From the NCBI GenBank assembly GCA_927441425.1, contig CAKMKG010000034.1:31872-95871 (forward strand): a DNA stretch of 64,000 bases, in the 5' to 3' direction. This DNA comes from an uncultured Bacillota bacterium. Its GTDB lineage: Bacteria; Bacillota; Clostridia; Peptostreptococcales; Anaerovoracaceae. Position 1 is the first letter of the stretch. Each line of letters starts with the position of its first letter. The notes under the pieces are model-generated. The model did no database searches. It was not told the DNA's origin and worked only from the letters and a program-made list of their open reading frames with translations. This document shows positions 45,008-53,326 of this stretch, piece after piece. The translations under genes and the position numbers were made by a program.

Positions 45008-46687
45008 ATGAGCACTAAGAACATAAAGCTAGGGGAAATTTTGATCGATTCCGGAGTGATTACGCCAGAACAGCTCGAGGAAGGCTTGGAATTGTCCAAA
45101 AAGAAAGGAATGATACTTGGGGAGTCTTTGTTAGAGCTTGGCTTTGTGGATGAAAAAACATTGTATAAAGGTCTTGAATATCTTTATCACGTACCTTTTG
45201 TCGATCTGAATGAAACAATGATCGAAAAGGATGCTGTTTCTTCGATCACGGAAGCCTTAGCGAAAAAGCATTTCTTAATACCAATCAAGAAGGAAAAAAA
45301 GATACTGACCATTGCCATGGCGGATCCGCTGAATTTTTATGCCATTGATGATGTAAAAAATGCTACGGGGTTGGAGCCTACCGTTGTACTGAGCCCGAAA
45401 AAAGATATTCTGAATGCCATCGACCGCTATTACGGCAGTGAAATCGCGGAAAAGGCATTTGAGGATCTGAAACGTGAATACAGCAACATTAACCTGGCAA
45501 GCCTTTCGGAGATTTCCGCATCAGAGGTGGCGAATGCGCCTGTTGTTAGACTGGTAAATTCAATATTGCAGCATGCGATCAAATCAAATGCCAGCGATAT
45601 ACACATAGAGCCTACCTCTTCGAACCTGAAAGTGCGTTTCCGAATTGACGGACAGCTACAGGATGTCATGTCTTCTTCTATGACGGCTCATCCGGCTATC
45701 ATTACGCGTATTAAGATTATGGGCGGGATGGATATTGCGGAAAAGCGTATTCCTCAGGACGGTCGTGTAGAAATGGATATGGATGGAGCGAGCATCGATT
45801 TGCGTATTTCTCTTCTACCTATTGTATACGGCGAGAAAGTTGTTATCCGTGTTCTCGGCGGGTCTTCGGGAGCATTGACGAGAGAACAGCTGGGGCTTTC
45901 AGAGGCCAATGATACCCTGTTCGATAAAATAACGAAAAGTCCGAACGGTATCATTCTACTATCCGGACCCACCGGATCCGGAAAAACAACAACGTTATAT
46001 TCCCTCCTTGGTGAATTGAATAAGCCGGATGTAAACATCATAACAGTTGAAGATCCGGTTGAGTATAAGCTTGATGGGATCAATCAGGTGCAGGTAAATG
46101 TGAAGGCAGGACTTACCTTTGCCAGCGGGCTGAGGTCTATCCTGCGGCAGGACCCGGACATCATTATGATCGGAGAGATCCGTGACGGAGAAACAGCCCA
46201 AATCGCAATTCGGGCTTCTATTACTGGACATATTGTTTTAAGCACGATTCATACCAACGACGCAGCATCTTCGGTAGCGAGACTGGTCGATATGGGCGTG
46301 GAATCCTATCTGGTTTCCTCCTCATTGGTTGGCGTTGTTGCACAAAGATTGGTACGCAAAATTTGTCTTCGCTGCAAAACAGCATACCGTCCGTCCCATA
46401 GCGAGATGTTGTTGCTGAAAATGAAAGAGTCTACGCCGCTGCATAAGGGAACAGGTTGCCCTGCGTGTAATTTTACCGGATATAAAGGGCGTATGGGTAT
46501 CCACGAAATTTTGGTTGTTTCCCGGGAAATCCGTGACCTGATAAATCGAGGTGCTTCCGCGGACCAAATAGCTCAGACGGCGGTCCGCCAGGGGACTGTT
46601 ACATTGAGAGAGAGTTGCACGCAACTGGTGCTTGACGGAATGACGACGGTGGACGAGTTACTCAAAGTTACTTATAGCGTAGATTGA
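45008..46687 (+). CDS. pilB: Type IV pilus extension ATPase PilB
   Basis: 559 residues. N-terminal MshEN/T2SSE_N domain (about 1-150), then the AAA-type hexameric ATPase core: GPTGSGKTTTLYSLL (Walker A), DPDIIMIGEIRDGETA (Walker B/Asp box), STIHTNDAASS (His box), and a tetra-Cys zinc knob CLRC...CPAC. Drives pilin addition. In the MshEN domain the RLGxxL-type c-di-GMP contacts are changed: KLGEIL for RLG and GLELSKK where Gln is customary, so c-di-GMP control may be lost. ATG 45008 follows AGATGGAGA. Co-transcribed with pilT. Confidence 0.95.
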   Translation: MSTKNIKLGEILIDSGVITPEQLEEGLELSKKKGMILGESLLELGFVDEKTLYKGLEYLYHVPFVDLNETMIEKDAVSSITEALAKKHFLIPIKKEKKILTIAMADPLNFYAIDDVKNATGLEPTVVLSPKKDILNAIDRYYGSEIAEKAFEDLKREYSNINLASLSEISASEVANAPVVRLVNSILQHAIKSNASDIHIEPTSSNLKVRFRIDGQLQDVMSSSMTAHPAIITRIKIMGGMDIAEKRIPQDGRVEMDMDGASIDLRISLLPIVYGEKVVIRVLGGSSGALTREQLGLSEANDTLFDKITKSPNGIILLSGPTGSGKTTTLYSLLGELNKPDVNIITVEDPVEYKLDGINQVQVNVKAGLTFASGLRSILRQDPDIIMIGEIRDGETAQIAIRASITGHIVLSTIHTNDAASSVARLVDMGVESYLVSSSLVGVVAQRLVRKICLRCKTAYRPSHSEMLLLKMKESTPLHKGTGCPACNFTGYKGRMGIHEILVVSREIRDLINRGASADQIAQTAVRQGTVTLRESCTQLVLDGMTTVDELLKVTYSVD

Positions 46688-46714
46688 TATTATTAAAAAG
46701 GGAAAGGAGCTGTC

Positions 46715-47779
46715 ATGGCATACGATACAATTGAGATCTTAAGAAAAGCAGAAGAATTAAAAGCGTCAGACGTTCATTTTACAGTTGGAAAACCTCCAAT
46801 CATACGAGTGAAAGGGGAATTAGTGAATGCCGGCGAGGAAGTTCTAACTCCGGAAGAAACGGAACGAATTTGCATGGGACTTTTGAGCGATGCAGCAAAG
46901 TGCACTTTTCTTGAGTCAGGTCAAGTTGACTTGGCTTGGTCAATGCCCGGTTTAAACCGTTACAGAGTAAATGTTTTCAGACAGCGATCGAGTTGTGCTG
47001 CCGCTCTGCGCCGGATCAACTCCACGATTCCGACCTTTGAGGAAATGAATATCCCTCAGGTATTAAAAGCATTGTCGTTGAAGCCCAGAGGAATGGTCCT
47101 GATTACCGGACCTACCGGCTCGGGAAAATCGACCACACTGGCTGCTATGGTAGGACATATCAATGAAAATCGCAATTGTCATGTCATCACCATTGAGGAG
47201 CCCATCGAATATCTCCATCGACATAAAAAATGCATTGTCAACCAAAGAGAAGTCGGCAGTGACACAAATAGTTTTTCTGGGGCATTACGAGCTGCTTTGC
47301 GAGAGGATCCGGATGTGATTCTGGTTGGAGAAATGCGAGATCTTGAAACGATCTCTACCGCCATTACAGCGGCAGAAACGGGACATTTTGTCATGTCAAC
47401 CGTACATACTGTGACCGCAGCGCAGACCATAGACCGTATCATTGATACGTTTGCACCCCATCAACAGCAGCAAGTTAAAACCCAGCTGGCGAATATCCTT
47501 CAGGGCATTGTATGCCAGCAGCTGCTGCTTTCAGCGGATGGAGAACGGATCGTTCCCGCCATGGAAATATTAATTATGAACGATGCGGCGCGAAATCTAA
47601 TCAGGGAAGGGAAGCATCATCAGATCGACACCATTTTGCAGACAAATATCAAGAATGGTATGATGCCCATGGATTGTGCTCTTGCTAGGCTTGTCAGAGA
47701 GGAGCAAATCACGAAAGGAATGGCGATTTCCAGATGCGTGGACGTTGAAGTACTTGAACAGTATCTAACTTCGCTTTAA
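46715..47779 (+). CDS. pilT: Type IV pilus retraction ATPase PilT
   Basis: 354 residues. N-terminal PAS-like domain with the ASDVHFTVGKPP motif, Walker A GPTGSGKSTTLAAMV, EDPDVILVGEMRDLETI, the HVMSTVHT His box, and the AIRNLIRE-type motif AARNLIREGKHHQI that is needed for retraction. Drives depolymerisation for twitching. RBS AAAGGAG. Follows pilB by 27 bases and is closed by a strong terminator, the end of the pilus locus. Confidence 0.95.
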   Translation: MAYDTIEILRKAEELKASDVHFTVGKPPIIRVKGELVNAGEEVLTPEETERICMGLLSDAAKCTFLESGQVDLAWSMPGLNRYRVNVFRQRSSCAAALRRINSTIPTFEEMNIPQVLKALSLKPRGMVLITGPTGSGKSTTLAAMVGHINENRNCHVITIEEPIEYLHRHKKCIVNQREVGSDTNSFSGALRAALREDPDVILVGEMRDLETISTAITAAETGHFVMSTVHTVTAAQTIDRIIDTFAPHQQQQVKTQLANILQGIVCQQLLLSADGERIVPAMEILIMNDAARNLIREGKHHQIDTILQTNIKNGMMPMDCALARLVREEQITKGMAISRCVDVEVLEQYLTSL

Positions 47780-47783
47780 TAGT

Positions 47784-47814
47784 AAAAAAATCACCTTTGA
47801 AAGGTGATTTTTTT
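47784..47814 (+). terminator. Terminator after pilT
   Basis: AAAAAAATCACCTT (47784-47797) and AAGGTGATTTTTTT (47801-47814) form a perfect stem with a three-base loop and T run. It also serves the convergent M29 peptidase gene, being 22 bases past its stop. Confidence 0.92.
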
Positions 47815-47836
47815 ATGGACACTACTTTATGATCAA

Positions 47837-48946
47837 TTACTTTAGATTTTCAGGATTTAAGGGCAGCAATTCAGGTAATACGAAGAGCCCATCCTTTCTG
47901 ATCAGCACATCGTCGAACCAGATTTCTCCGCCGCCGTATTCCGGTCGCTGGATAAAGACGAGATCCCAGTGGACCGCCGACTTGTTGCCATTAAAAGCAT
48001 CCTCGTAAGAAGCTCCTGGAGTCAGATGAATGCTCCCTGCAATCTTTTCATCAAAGAGTGTATCCTTCATTGGATGAAGGATATAGGGATTGACACCGAT
48101 TGCGAATTCTCCAAAGTAGCGGGCATTCTCATCCGTATTGAGCAGTTCATTGATCTTTTCGCAATCATTGCAGGTGGCGTTCATGATTTTACCATCCTTG
48201 ATTTCGAAAACGATATTGTCATAGGTAAAGCCATGCTCCTCAGACGGGGTGTTGTAGGAGATGATCCCGTTCATGGATTCTCTGATCGGAGCGGTATAGA
48301 CTTCGCCGTCCGGGATGTTGCGTTCCCCATCACACTTGACGGCGCCGATCCCCTTGATGGAGAAGGTCAGATCGGTATTCTTTCCTGTAATTCGAACCTT
48401 ATCGGTTTTATTCATCAATGCAACGAGAGGATCCATCGCTTCCGACATCTTCTTATAATCCAGTGTACAAACATCATAATAGAAGTTTTCAAAAGCCTCC
48501 AGACTCATATTTGCCAATTGGGACATGGCATTGTTTGGAAATCGTAAAACCACCCACTTGGTGTGGTTCACCCTGTAATCCTGCACGGGACGCAGCGTTT
48601 TACTGTATAGATTCATCTTTGCTGAAGGAACATCGGAAAGCTCTGCCGTATTGTCGCTGGCACGAATCGCGATGTAGGCAGCCATACCATGCATCTGAGC
48701 CAATTGATATTCATTCATAAATCGAAGCTGATCCTCTTCGCAACCCAGCAGGATTTCTCTCGTCAGGGAAGAATCCCGGATTTCCACATATGGAACGCCG
48801 CCGCAAGCGTATACTTCTTTAATCAGCAGCTTCGCCAGCGGTTTCGTGCTGTCTCCCTCAAATGAGATCAGGACTTTCTCACCTTTTTGAACATTACAGG
48901 AATAATGTACCAAGACATCCGCTAATTTTTTAATTCTGGAATCCAT
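47837..48946 (-). CDS. M29-family aminopeptidase
   Basis: 369 residues, family M29 (AmpS/PepS), cytoplasmic. Two metals bound by Glu/His/Asp: GERNIPDGEVYTAPIRESMNG, SEEHGFTYDN, YFGEFAIGVNP, GSIHL, and VHWDLVF, all in order. Releases N-terminal amino acids, supporting peptide use by an amino-acid-fermenting anaerobe. Start ATG 48946 has AAGGAGAT 7 bases upstream. Convergent with pilT and separated from the next plus-strand gene by 200 bases. Confidence 0.92.
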   Translation of the reverse strand: MDSRIKKLADVLVHYSCNVQKGEKVLISFEGDSTKPLAKLLIKEVYACGGVPYVEIRDSSLTREILLGCEEDQLRFMNEYQLAQMHGMAAYIAIRASDNTAELSDVPSAKMNLYSKTLRPVQDYRVNHTKWVVLRFPNNAMSQLANMSLEAFENFYYDVCTLDYKKMSEAMDPLVALMNKTDKVRITGKNTDLTFSIKGIGAVKCDGERNIPDGEVYTAPIRESMNGIISYNTPSEEHGFTYDNIVFEIKDGKIMNATCNDCEKINELLNTDENARYFGEFAIGVNPYILHPMKDTLFDEKIAGSIHLTPGASYEDAFNGNKSAVHWDLVFIQRPEYGGGEIWFDDVLIRKDGLFVLPELLPLNPENLK

Positions 48947-49031
48947 ATTATAATCTCCTTAAAAACGTAATAATTGACTACTATTATACCCCAAAATCAG
49001 GCAATTTAATATAGATTGATCAAATAAACAT

Positions 49032-49060
49032 TTTACCTGTCAGGGCGGGTATGTTAGAAT
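49032..49060 (+). promoter_or_regulatory. Putative promoter of the lipid kinase gene
   Basis: TTTACC (49032-49037) and TAGAAT (49055-49060) with a 17-base spacer, 84 bases before the start codon. Confidence 0.5.
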
Positions 49061-49143
49061 AAATCCATGGGCAAGCCGAACGGAACCATAGCGTTCCAAG
49101 GGGAAGTAGAACAACCACTTTTATATAGGAGAAAAGCAAAAAG

Positions 49144-50097
49144 ATGAAGCATATTTTTATAATGAATCCTGCTGCCGGCAAAGGAAAAGCAGGCAAGGTT
49201 TTTCTTCCAAGAATAATTGAAACCGCCAAAAGAATCGGGATTGACTATGAAATCCATCGGACCTTAGCCCCGGGAGATGCGCAGCATTATGTAAATAACA
49301 GATGTATAACGAGAGAAAGCCAGCTGGAAATGAAAGAAGTCTTTCGCTTTTATGCTTGCGGCGGAGATGGTACGCTGAATGAAGTAGTCAATGGTGCTTA
49401 TGATTATAAAAATGTTGAAATAGCTATGATTCCGGCCGGAACAGGAAATGATTTTCCTAAAAGTTTTGGAAGTCTGAAATACTTCGAAGACATAGAAGGG
49501 CAAATTCTTGGAAAGGCTCAACCTGTAGATCTGATCCGATACGAAGCAGTCTTGCCGAATCCAATTGTGCGTTATGGAATCAATATGTTCAATCTTGGCC
49601 TTGACTGCAATGTTGCGGATATGGTCTCAACGATTAAAACCTATCCTCTTCTACCGGGATCATTGGCCTATGGTTTAGGCGTGGGTATTGTACTGGGAAA
49701 AAAGGAAGGCGTGAAGTTGGAAATCTGTTTGGATAACGGTGAAATACATAGCGGTGATATTACGCTGGTCGCGATCGGCAACGGCCGCTATTGCGGTGGC
49801 GGATTTAACGGTGTGCCCAGAGCCAGTGTGGACGATGGCTTGATTGACGTAAGTATCGTCGCTGACATCAATCGGAGAACTTGTATTTCCCTACTTGGAA
49901 AATACCGAAAGGGCACCCATTTGGAGGACCCATCGACTGCATGCTTCATCACGTATCGGAAATGTAAAAGCTTGACAATCAGGCCACAGGACACGGTTAA
50001 ACTCTGTACTGACGGCGAAGTTTCGATGGTCGGAGAGACCACCTTTGAAATTGTACCCGGTGCCATCAATTTTTCTGTTCCGCAGGGTTGCGAATAA
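49144..50097 (+). CDS. Diacylglycerol/YegS-type lipid kinase
   Basis: 317 residues. Nucleotide-binding MNPAAGKGKAGKVF at the N terminus and the GGDGTLNEVVNG active-site loop, PAGTGNDFPKSF, and a beta-sandwich C-terminal domain (GRYCGGGFNGVPRASVDDGLIDV). These kinases phosphorylate diacylglycerol, returning it to phosphatidic acid; DgkB does so for the diacylglycerol left by LtaS, so a link to the LtaS-like pair is plausible though 25 kb away. RBS AGGAGA close to ATG 49144. Its stop lies within the promoter of tRNA-Ser. Confidence 0.9.
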   Translation: MKHIFIMNPAAGKGKAGKVFLPRIIETAKRIGIDYEIHRTLAPGDAQHYVNNRCITRESQLEMKEVFRFYACGGDGTLNEVVNGAYDYKNVEIAMIPAGTGNDFPKSFGSLKYFEDIEGQILGKAQPVDLIRYEAVLPNPIVRYGINMFNLGLDCNVADMVSTIKTYPLLPGSLAYGLGVGIVLGKKEGVKLEICLDNGEIHSGDITLVAIGNGRYCGGGFNGVPRASVDDGLIDVSIVADINRRTCISLLGKYRKGTHLEDPSTACFITYRKCKSLTIRPQDTVKLCTDGEVSMVGETTFEIVPGAINFSVPQGCE

Positions 50098-50117
50098 CAG
50101 GTAGTATATGCTATAAT
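50088..50117 (+). promoter_or_regulatory. Promoter of tRNA-Ser
   Basis: TTGCGA (50088-50093) and TATAAT (50112-50117, preceded by TGC so also extended), 18-base spacer. It overlaps the end of the lipid kinase gene and lies 37 bases before the mature tRNA. Confidence 0.75.
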
Positions 50118-50153
50118 CTAGTTTGTCCGTCTCAACCGGACAAGAACAAATAG

Positions 50154-50242
50154 GGAGAAGTATCGAAGCGGTCATAACGGGGCTGACTCGAAATCAGTTT
50201 GAGGGCAACCTCACGTGGGTTCGAATCCCACCTTCTCCGCCA
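50154..50242 (+). tRNA. tRNA-Ser (anticodon CGA)
   Basis: 89 bases, acceptor GGAGAAG (50154-50160) pairs with CTTCTCC (50232-50238), discriminator G and encoded CCA. Anticodon arm GCTGA-CTCGAAA-TCAGT gives CGA. The long variable arm (TTGAGGGCAACCTCAC) marks a class II tRNA, as required of serine. T arm GTGGGTTCGAATCCCAC. Reads UCG codons. Confidence 0.95.
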
Positions 50243-50245
50243 AAC

Positions 50246-50277
50246 AAAAAATACCCACCCAACGGGTGGGTATTTTT
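50246..50277 (+). terminator. Terminator after tRNA-Ser
   Basis: AAAAATACCCACCC (50247-50260) pairs with GGGTGGGTATTTTT (50264-50277), loop AAC. Confidence 0.92.
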
Positions 50278-50290
50278 GTTTTCGTCATTG

Positions 50291-50306
50291 GGTGGGATTC
50301 GAACCC
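50291..50306 (-). repeat. Inverted copy of the tRNA-Ser T arm
   Basis: GGTGGGATTCGAACCC (50291-50306) is the exact reverse complement of bases 50217-50232 of tRNA-Ser, its T arm, on the other side of the terminator. No acceptor or anticodon arm is present on the minus strand, so it is a fragment and not a tRNA. Confidence 0.75.
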
Positions 50307-50344
50307 AAAAGGGCGCGAGCGCAAAGTACATTCTGCGTGTAATG

Positions 50345-50505
50345 TGTGTTTTCTCACGGGAATTCACCGGTCTGTCCTGCCTGAGCCAATTATACAGACT
50401 ACTCCTTGAAACGTGGTATTCCGCGCATATCTCCTTAATGGTTTTCCCGTTTCGATACTGCCGAAGCAATACTTTCTCTGCTTGATTGTAGTAAGGAATA
50501 ATATA
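50345..50505 (-). pseudogene. IS3-type transposase OrfA remnant
   Basis: The minus frame encodes PYYNQAEKVLLRQYRNGKTIKEICAE then YHVSRSSLYNWLRQD, a typical helix-turn-helix of IS3-family OrfA proteins. The frame lacks a good start codon (only TTG 50469 after an upstream stop) and stops resembling transposase after about 45 residues; the remainder of the open frame is only antisense of the tRNA region. No inverted repeats or orfB are present, so it is a degraded remnant. Confidence 0.6.
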
Positions 50506-50528
50506 TGCGCTTATTGTCTACAATTCTA

Positions 50529-50557
50529 TTGATATTATTCCGATAAGATTATATAAT
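50529..50557 (+). promoter_or_regulatory. SigA promoter of the Fic gene
   Basis: TTGATA (50529-50534) and TATAAT (50552-50557) with a 17-base spacer; the ribosome site GAGGAGG follows by 18 bases. Confidence 0.8.
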
Positions 50558-50589
50558 AAGCAGTAAGAGGAATCGAGGAGGTGAACCAC

Positions 50590-51519
50590 ATGGATTATAT
50601 CAGTGTCAAGCAAGCTGCAGAAAAATGGAATATTTCAGATCGCCGCGTCCGTATTTTATGTGCTGAAGGTAAAATTGAAGGTGTACAAAAGCATGGTAGA
50701 GCATACCTGATTCCGGCGGACACGTTGAAACCGATTGATGGACGCACAATGCGCGGTATGGAGATTCCGGAAGAATTTGCAGCGCGTTTTTCCCAAATCG
50801 ACGCCACGAAAGCCGAGCTTGATAAACGCCGCCCGTTAACGCAGGGCGAGCTTCAGCGTCTGCGCGAGGAATTCATGGTGGAGTTCACCTACAATTCCAA
50901 TGCCATAGAGGGCAATACGCTTACTCTAAAAGAAACCGCAATGGTGCTAGAGGGCTTTACTATAGACCGGAAGCCGCTGAAAGACCATCTGGAAGCGGTT
51001 GGACACAGGGATGCGTTTCTTTATGTGCAACAGATTATTACCAATAAGGTTCCGTTCACCGAAAGCGCTATTAAGGACATTCATTCCTTAGTTCTGATGG
51101 ACAGACCAGAGGATAAAGGTTTATACCGACGGATTCCTGTTCGTATTATGGGATCATACCACGAACCGCCCCAACCGTATTTGGTAGCACCACAAATGGA
51201 GCAGCTTGTCGTGGAGTTTGATAAAACAAAAAAGCACCCAATCGAGAGTGCTGCGTTGTTTCATCTTAAGTTTGAGGGTATACACCCATTCATCGACGGC
51301 AACGGGCGCACCGGCAGGCTGGTTTTGAACTTCACACTTATGCAGCACGGATACCCGCCCATTAACGTAAAGTTTGCTGATCGAAGGCATTACTATGACT
51401 GCTTTGACTGCTACTATCGGGACGGGAACGCCGGGCCAATGATAGAGTTGACCGCAGAGTACGTGGAGGAAGCGCTGAAGCATTACTACAACATAAATTC
51501 CAAAAGTCCCACCTTTTAA
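50590..51519 (+). CDS. Fic-domain protein with N-terminal helix-turn-helix
   Basis: About 309 residues from ATG 50590 (GAGGAGGTG 8 bases upstream; GTG 50581 overlaps it). Residues 1-50 form an excisionase/MerR-like helix-turn-helix (ISVKQAAEKWNISDRRVRILCAEGK). The Fic core motif HPFIDGNGRTGR begins at His232, complete for AMP transfer. An inhibitory helix of the N-terminal (class II) kind, S103-NAI-E107-GN, is present, so the enzyme is self-inhibited. Bacterial relatives AMPylate proteins or serve as toxin-like regulators; no separate antitoxin gene is adjacent. It lies beside the tRNA-Ser and the IS remnant, an accessory-gene position. Confidence 0.9.
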   Translation: MDYISVKQAAEKWNISDRRVRILCAEGKIEGVQKHGRAYLIPADTLKPIDGRTMRGMEIPEEFAARFSQIDATKAELDKRRPLTQGELQRLREEFMVEFTYNSNAIEGNTLTLKETAMVLEGFTIDRKPLKDHLEAVGHRDAFLYVQQIITNKVPFTESAIKDIHSLVLMDRPEDKGLYRRIPVRIMGSYHEPPQPYLVAPQMEQLVVEFDKTKKHPIESAALFHLKFEGIHPFIDGNGRTGRLVLNFTLMQHGYPPINVKFADRRHYYDCFDCYYRDGNAGPMIELTAEYVEEALKHYYNINSKSPTF

Positions 51520-51658
51520 ACAATTCGTTTATAGAGTAAATTACGGGGGTAATATAAGATCAATGACTACAAAAATGATAAGTTTCTCAACGGATATGCA
51601 TTATCTGGTATACTAAAGTCAAACCTATCTATATGAAGGTATGAAGGGAGTCGAGGCT

Positions 51659-53326
51659 ATGTACAATCTATTGGTTGGCGGAGCTGCCGGTCAGGGCGTG
51701 GATACGACGGTAGCAATATTGGAACGTCTGCTCAAACAGTCAGGATGTGGTGTTTACGCCATGCGTGATTTGATGTCCCGTATTCGAGGGGGGCATAATT
51801 TTTCACGCATACGCTTTGGCGCAGGGACACCCAAAAACCATAGCGAACGACTGGATGGTATCATTGCGCTAAACGAAGAAACCATTGCAATCCACTTGGA
51901 AAATTTACAGCCGAATGGGTTTATCCTATGTGATAACGCAATCCTAACAGAAGATCACCGAGCGATCAAGCTGGATATGGCAGTCATCGCAAAGGAGCTA
52001 GGAAACCCACGCGTGGCAGGCAGTGTGGCCATCGGCGCGGGTTTAAAGCTGTTTGGTATTCCCATGGATCTAACACAAGTCCATGGCGTGTTTGAAAAAT
52101 CAGTGAAAGCCGAATATGTGGATATTAATGTTAAGGCAGTGCAAGCGGGGTACGATCGTGTGCCGCAAAAATTTAAGCATGCCGGCGGGGATTATGCCGA
52201 TCACATGATCATTTCTGGCAATAAAGCGCTGGCGCTAGGTGCGCTGGCAGCAGGGCTACAGTTCTATTCTGCCTATCCGATGTCACCATCAACCTCGATT
52301 ATGGAATATCTGGCACTCAAATCTGACGAAGCCGGCATCCTTGTGGAACAGGCTGAAGATGAAATTGCAGCTGTTAACATGGCCATCGGTGCTTCCTTCA
52401 CAGGTGCACGTGCAATGACCGGTACATCAGGCGGAGGATTCAGCTTGAAAGTGGAAGCACTGGGTTTATCTGGAATGACAGAAATCCCTTTGGTGCTGGT
52501 GAACGTTCAGCGTCCAGGTCCGGTTACCGGTTTTCCCACACGAACCGAACAGGGCGATTTGAGGTTTATGATATCGGCTTCCCAAGGTGAATTCCCACGG
52601 ATGGTCATCGCATTACGTCATCACGAGGATGCATTTTATCAAACCATTCGTGCGTTTAATTTGGCAGAGAAATATCAGATTCCGGTTATTCTGCTCAGTG
52701 ATCAATATTTGGCAGATTCTACGGCAACGATCCCTGTGATGGATCCGCGTAAAATTGTGCTGTACGAACCTGAAGACGAGAAACAAGACGATTATGCCCG
52801 ATATCGCTATACCGACAGCGGCATTTCTCCACGTAAATTCCCAGGCACAAGGGACGGATTTGTCACCGCGGACAGCGACGAACATGATGAACATGGACAT
52901 ATCGTTGAGGATAGCGAAACCCGTATCCGTATGATGAACAAACGTATGGGCAAAATGCACCAAATCGCCCAGGAATTGCAGGAGCCTGAGCTTCTTGGAG
53001 ATCAAGAGCCAGAGGTTCTGCTTCTGGGCTGGGGTTCAATGTACGGCCCGTTAGAGGAGGCGGCTTCCCTGTTGAACCAGAAGGGTGGGAAACGATATGG
53101 CGCATTGGTGTTTGGAGATGTTTGGCCCCTTCCGCAACAACTGCTGAAGCAAACGGCCGCGTCAGCGAAGGCCATCATCAATGTGGAGCAGAACTATAGC
53201 GGACAGCTTGCATCTCTGATTTGTGAAGTAACAGGTATTCGTACGGATTGCAGCATATTGAAGTATGACGGAAGACAGCTTTGCGGAGAAGAAATCGCTG
53301 CACGCATCTCAAAGGAGGGATTCTGA
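51659..53326 (+). CDS. 2-oxoacid:ferredoxin oxidoreductase, fused gamma-alpha subunit
   Basis: About 555 residues from ATG 51659 (AAGGGAG upstream; ATG 51641 overlaps that site). N-terminal gamma domain (about 1-180, GGAAGQGVDTTVAILERLL and RIRGGHNFSRIRFG) fused to the alpha domain (about 195-555, SAYPMSPSTSIMEYLA, EQAEDEIAAVNMAIGASFTGARAMTGTSGGGFSLK). KorA-type; oxidises a 2-oxoacid such as 2-oxoglutarate or a branched-chain oxoacid to acyl-CoA with ferredoxin as acceptor. The ferredoxin-like delta subunit is absent, as in KorAB pairs. A putative promoter (TGGTATACT, 51606-51614) lies upstream. Confidence 0.92.
   Translation: MYNLLVGGAAGQGVDTTVAILERLLKQSGCGVYAMRDLMSRIRGGHNFSRIRFGAGTPKNHSERLDGIIALNEETIAIHLENLQPNGFILCDNAILTEDHRAIKLDMAVIAKELGNPRVAGSVAIGAGLKLFGIPMDLTQVHGVFEKSVKAEYVDINVKAVQAGYDRVPQKFKHAGGDYADHMIISGNKALALGALAAGLQFYSAYPMSPSTSIMEYLALKSDEAGILVEQAEDEIAAVNMAIGASFTGARAMTGTSGGGFSLKVEALGLSGMTEIPLVLVNVQRPGPVTGFPTRTEQGDLRFMISASQGEFPRMVIALRHHEDAFYQTIRAFNLAEKYQIPVILLSDQYLADSTATIPVMDPRKIVLYEPEDEKQDDYARYRYTDSGISPRKFPGTRDGFVTADSDEHDEHGHIVEDSETRIRMMNKRMGKMHQIAQELQEPELLGDQEPEVLLLGWGSMYGPLEEAASLLNQKGGKRYGALVFGDVWPLPQQLLKQTAASAKAIINVEQNYSGQLASLICEVTGIRTDCSILKYDGRQLCGEEIAARISKEGF

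Noticed and set aside
50281..50320. Second tRNA on the minus strand
   Set aside because: Only the T arm is present; there is no acceptor, D or anticodon arm and no CCA.
50194..50345. C-terminal part of the frame containing the transposase remnant
   Set aside because: Residues such as GGIRTHVRLPSN are the usual artefact of reading antisense of a tRNA; there is no gene there.
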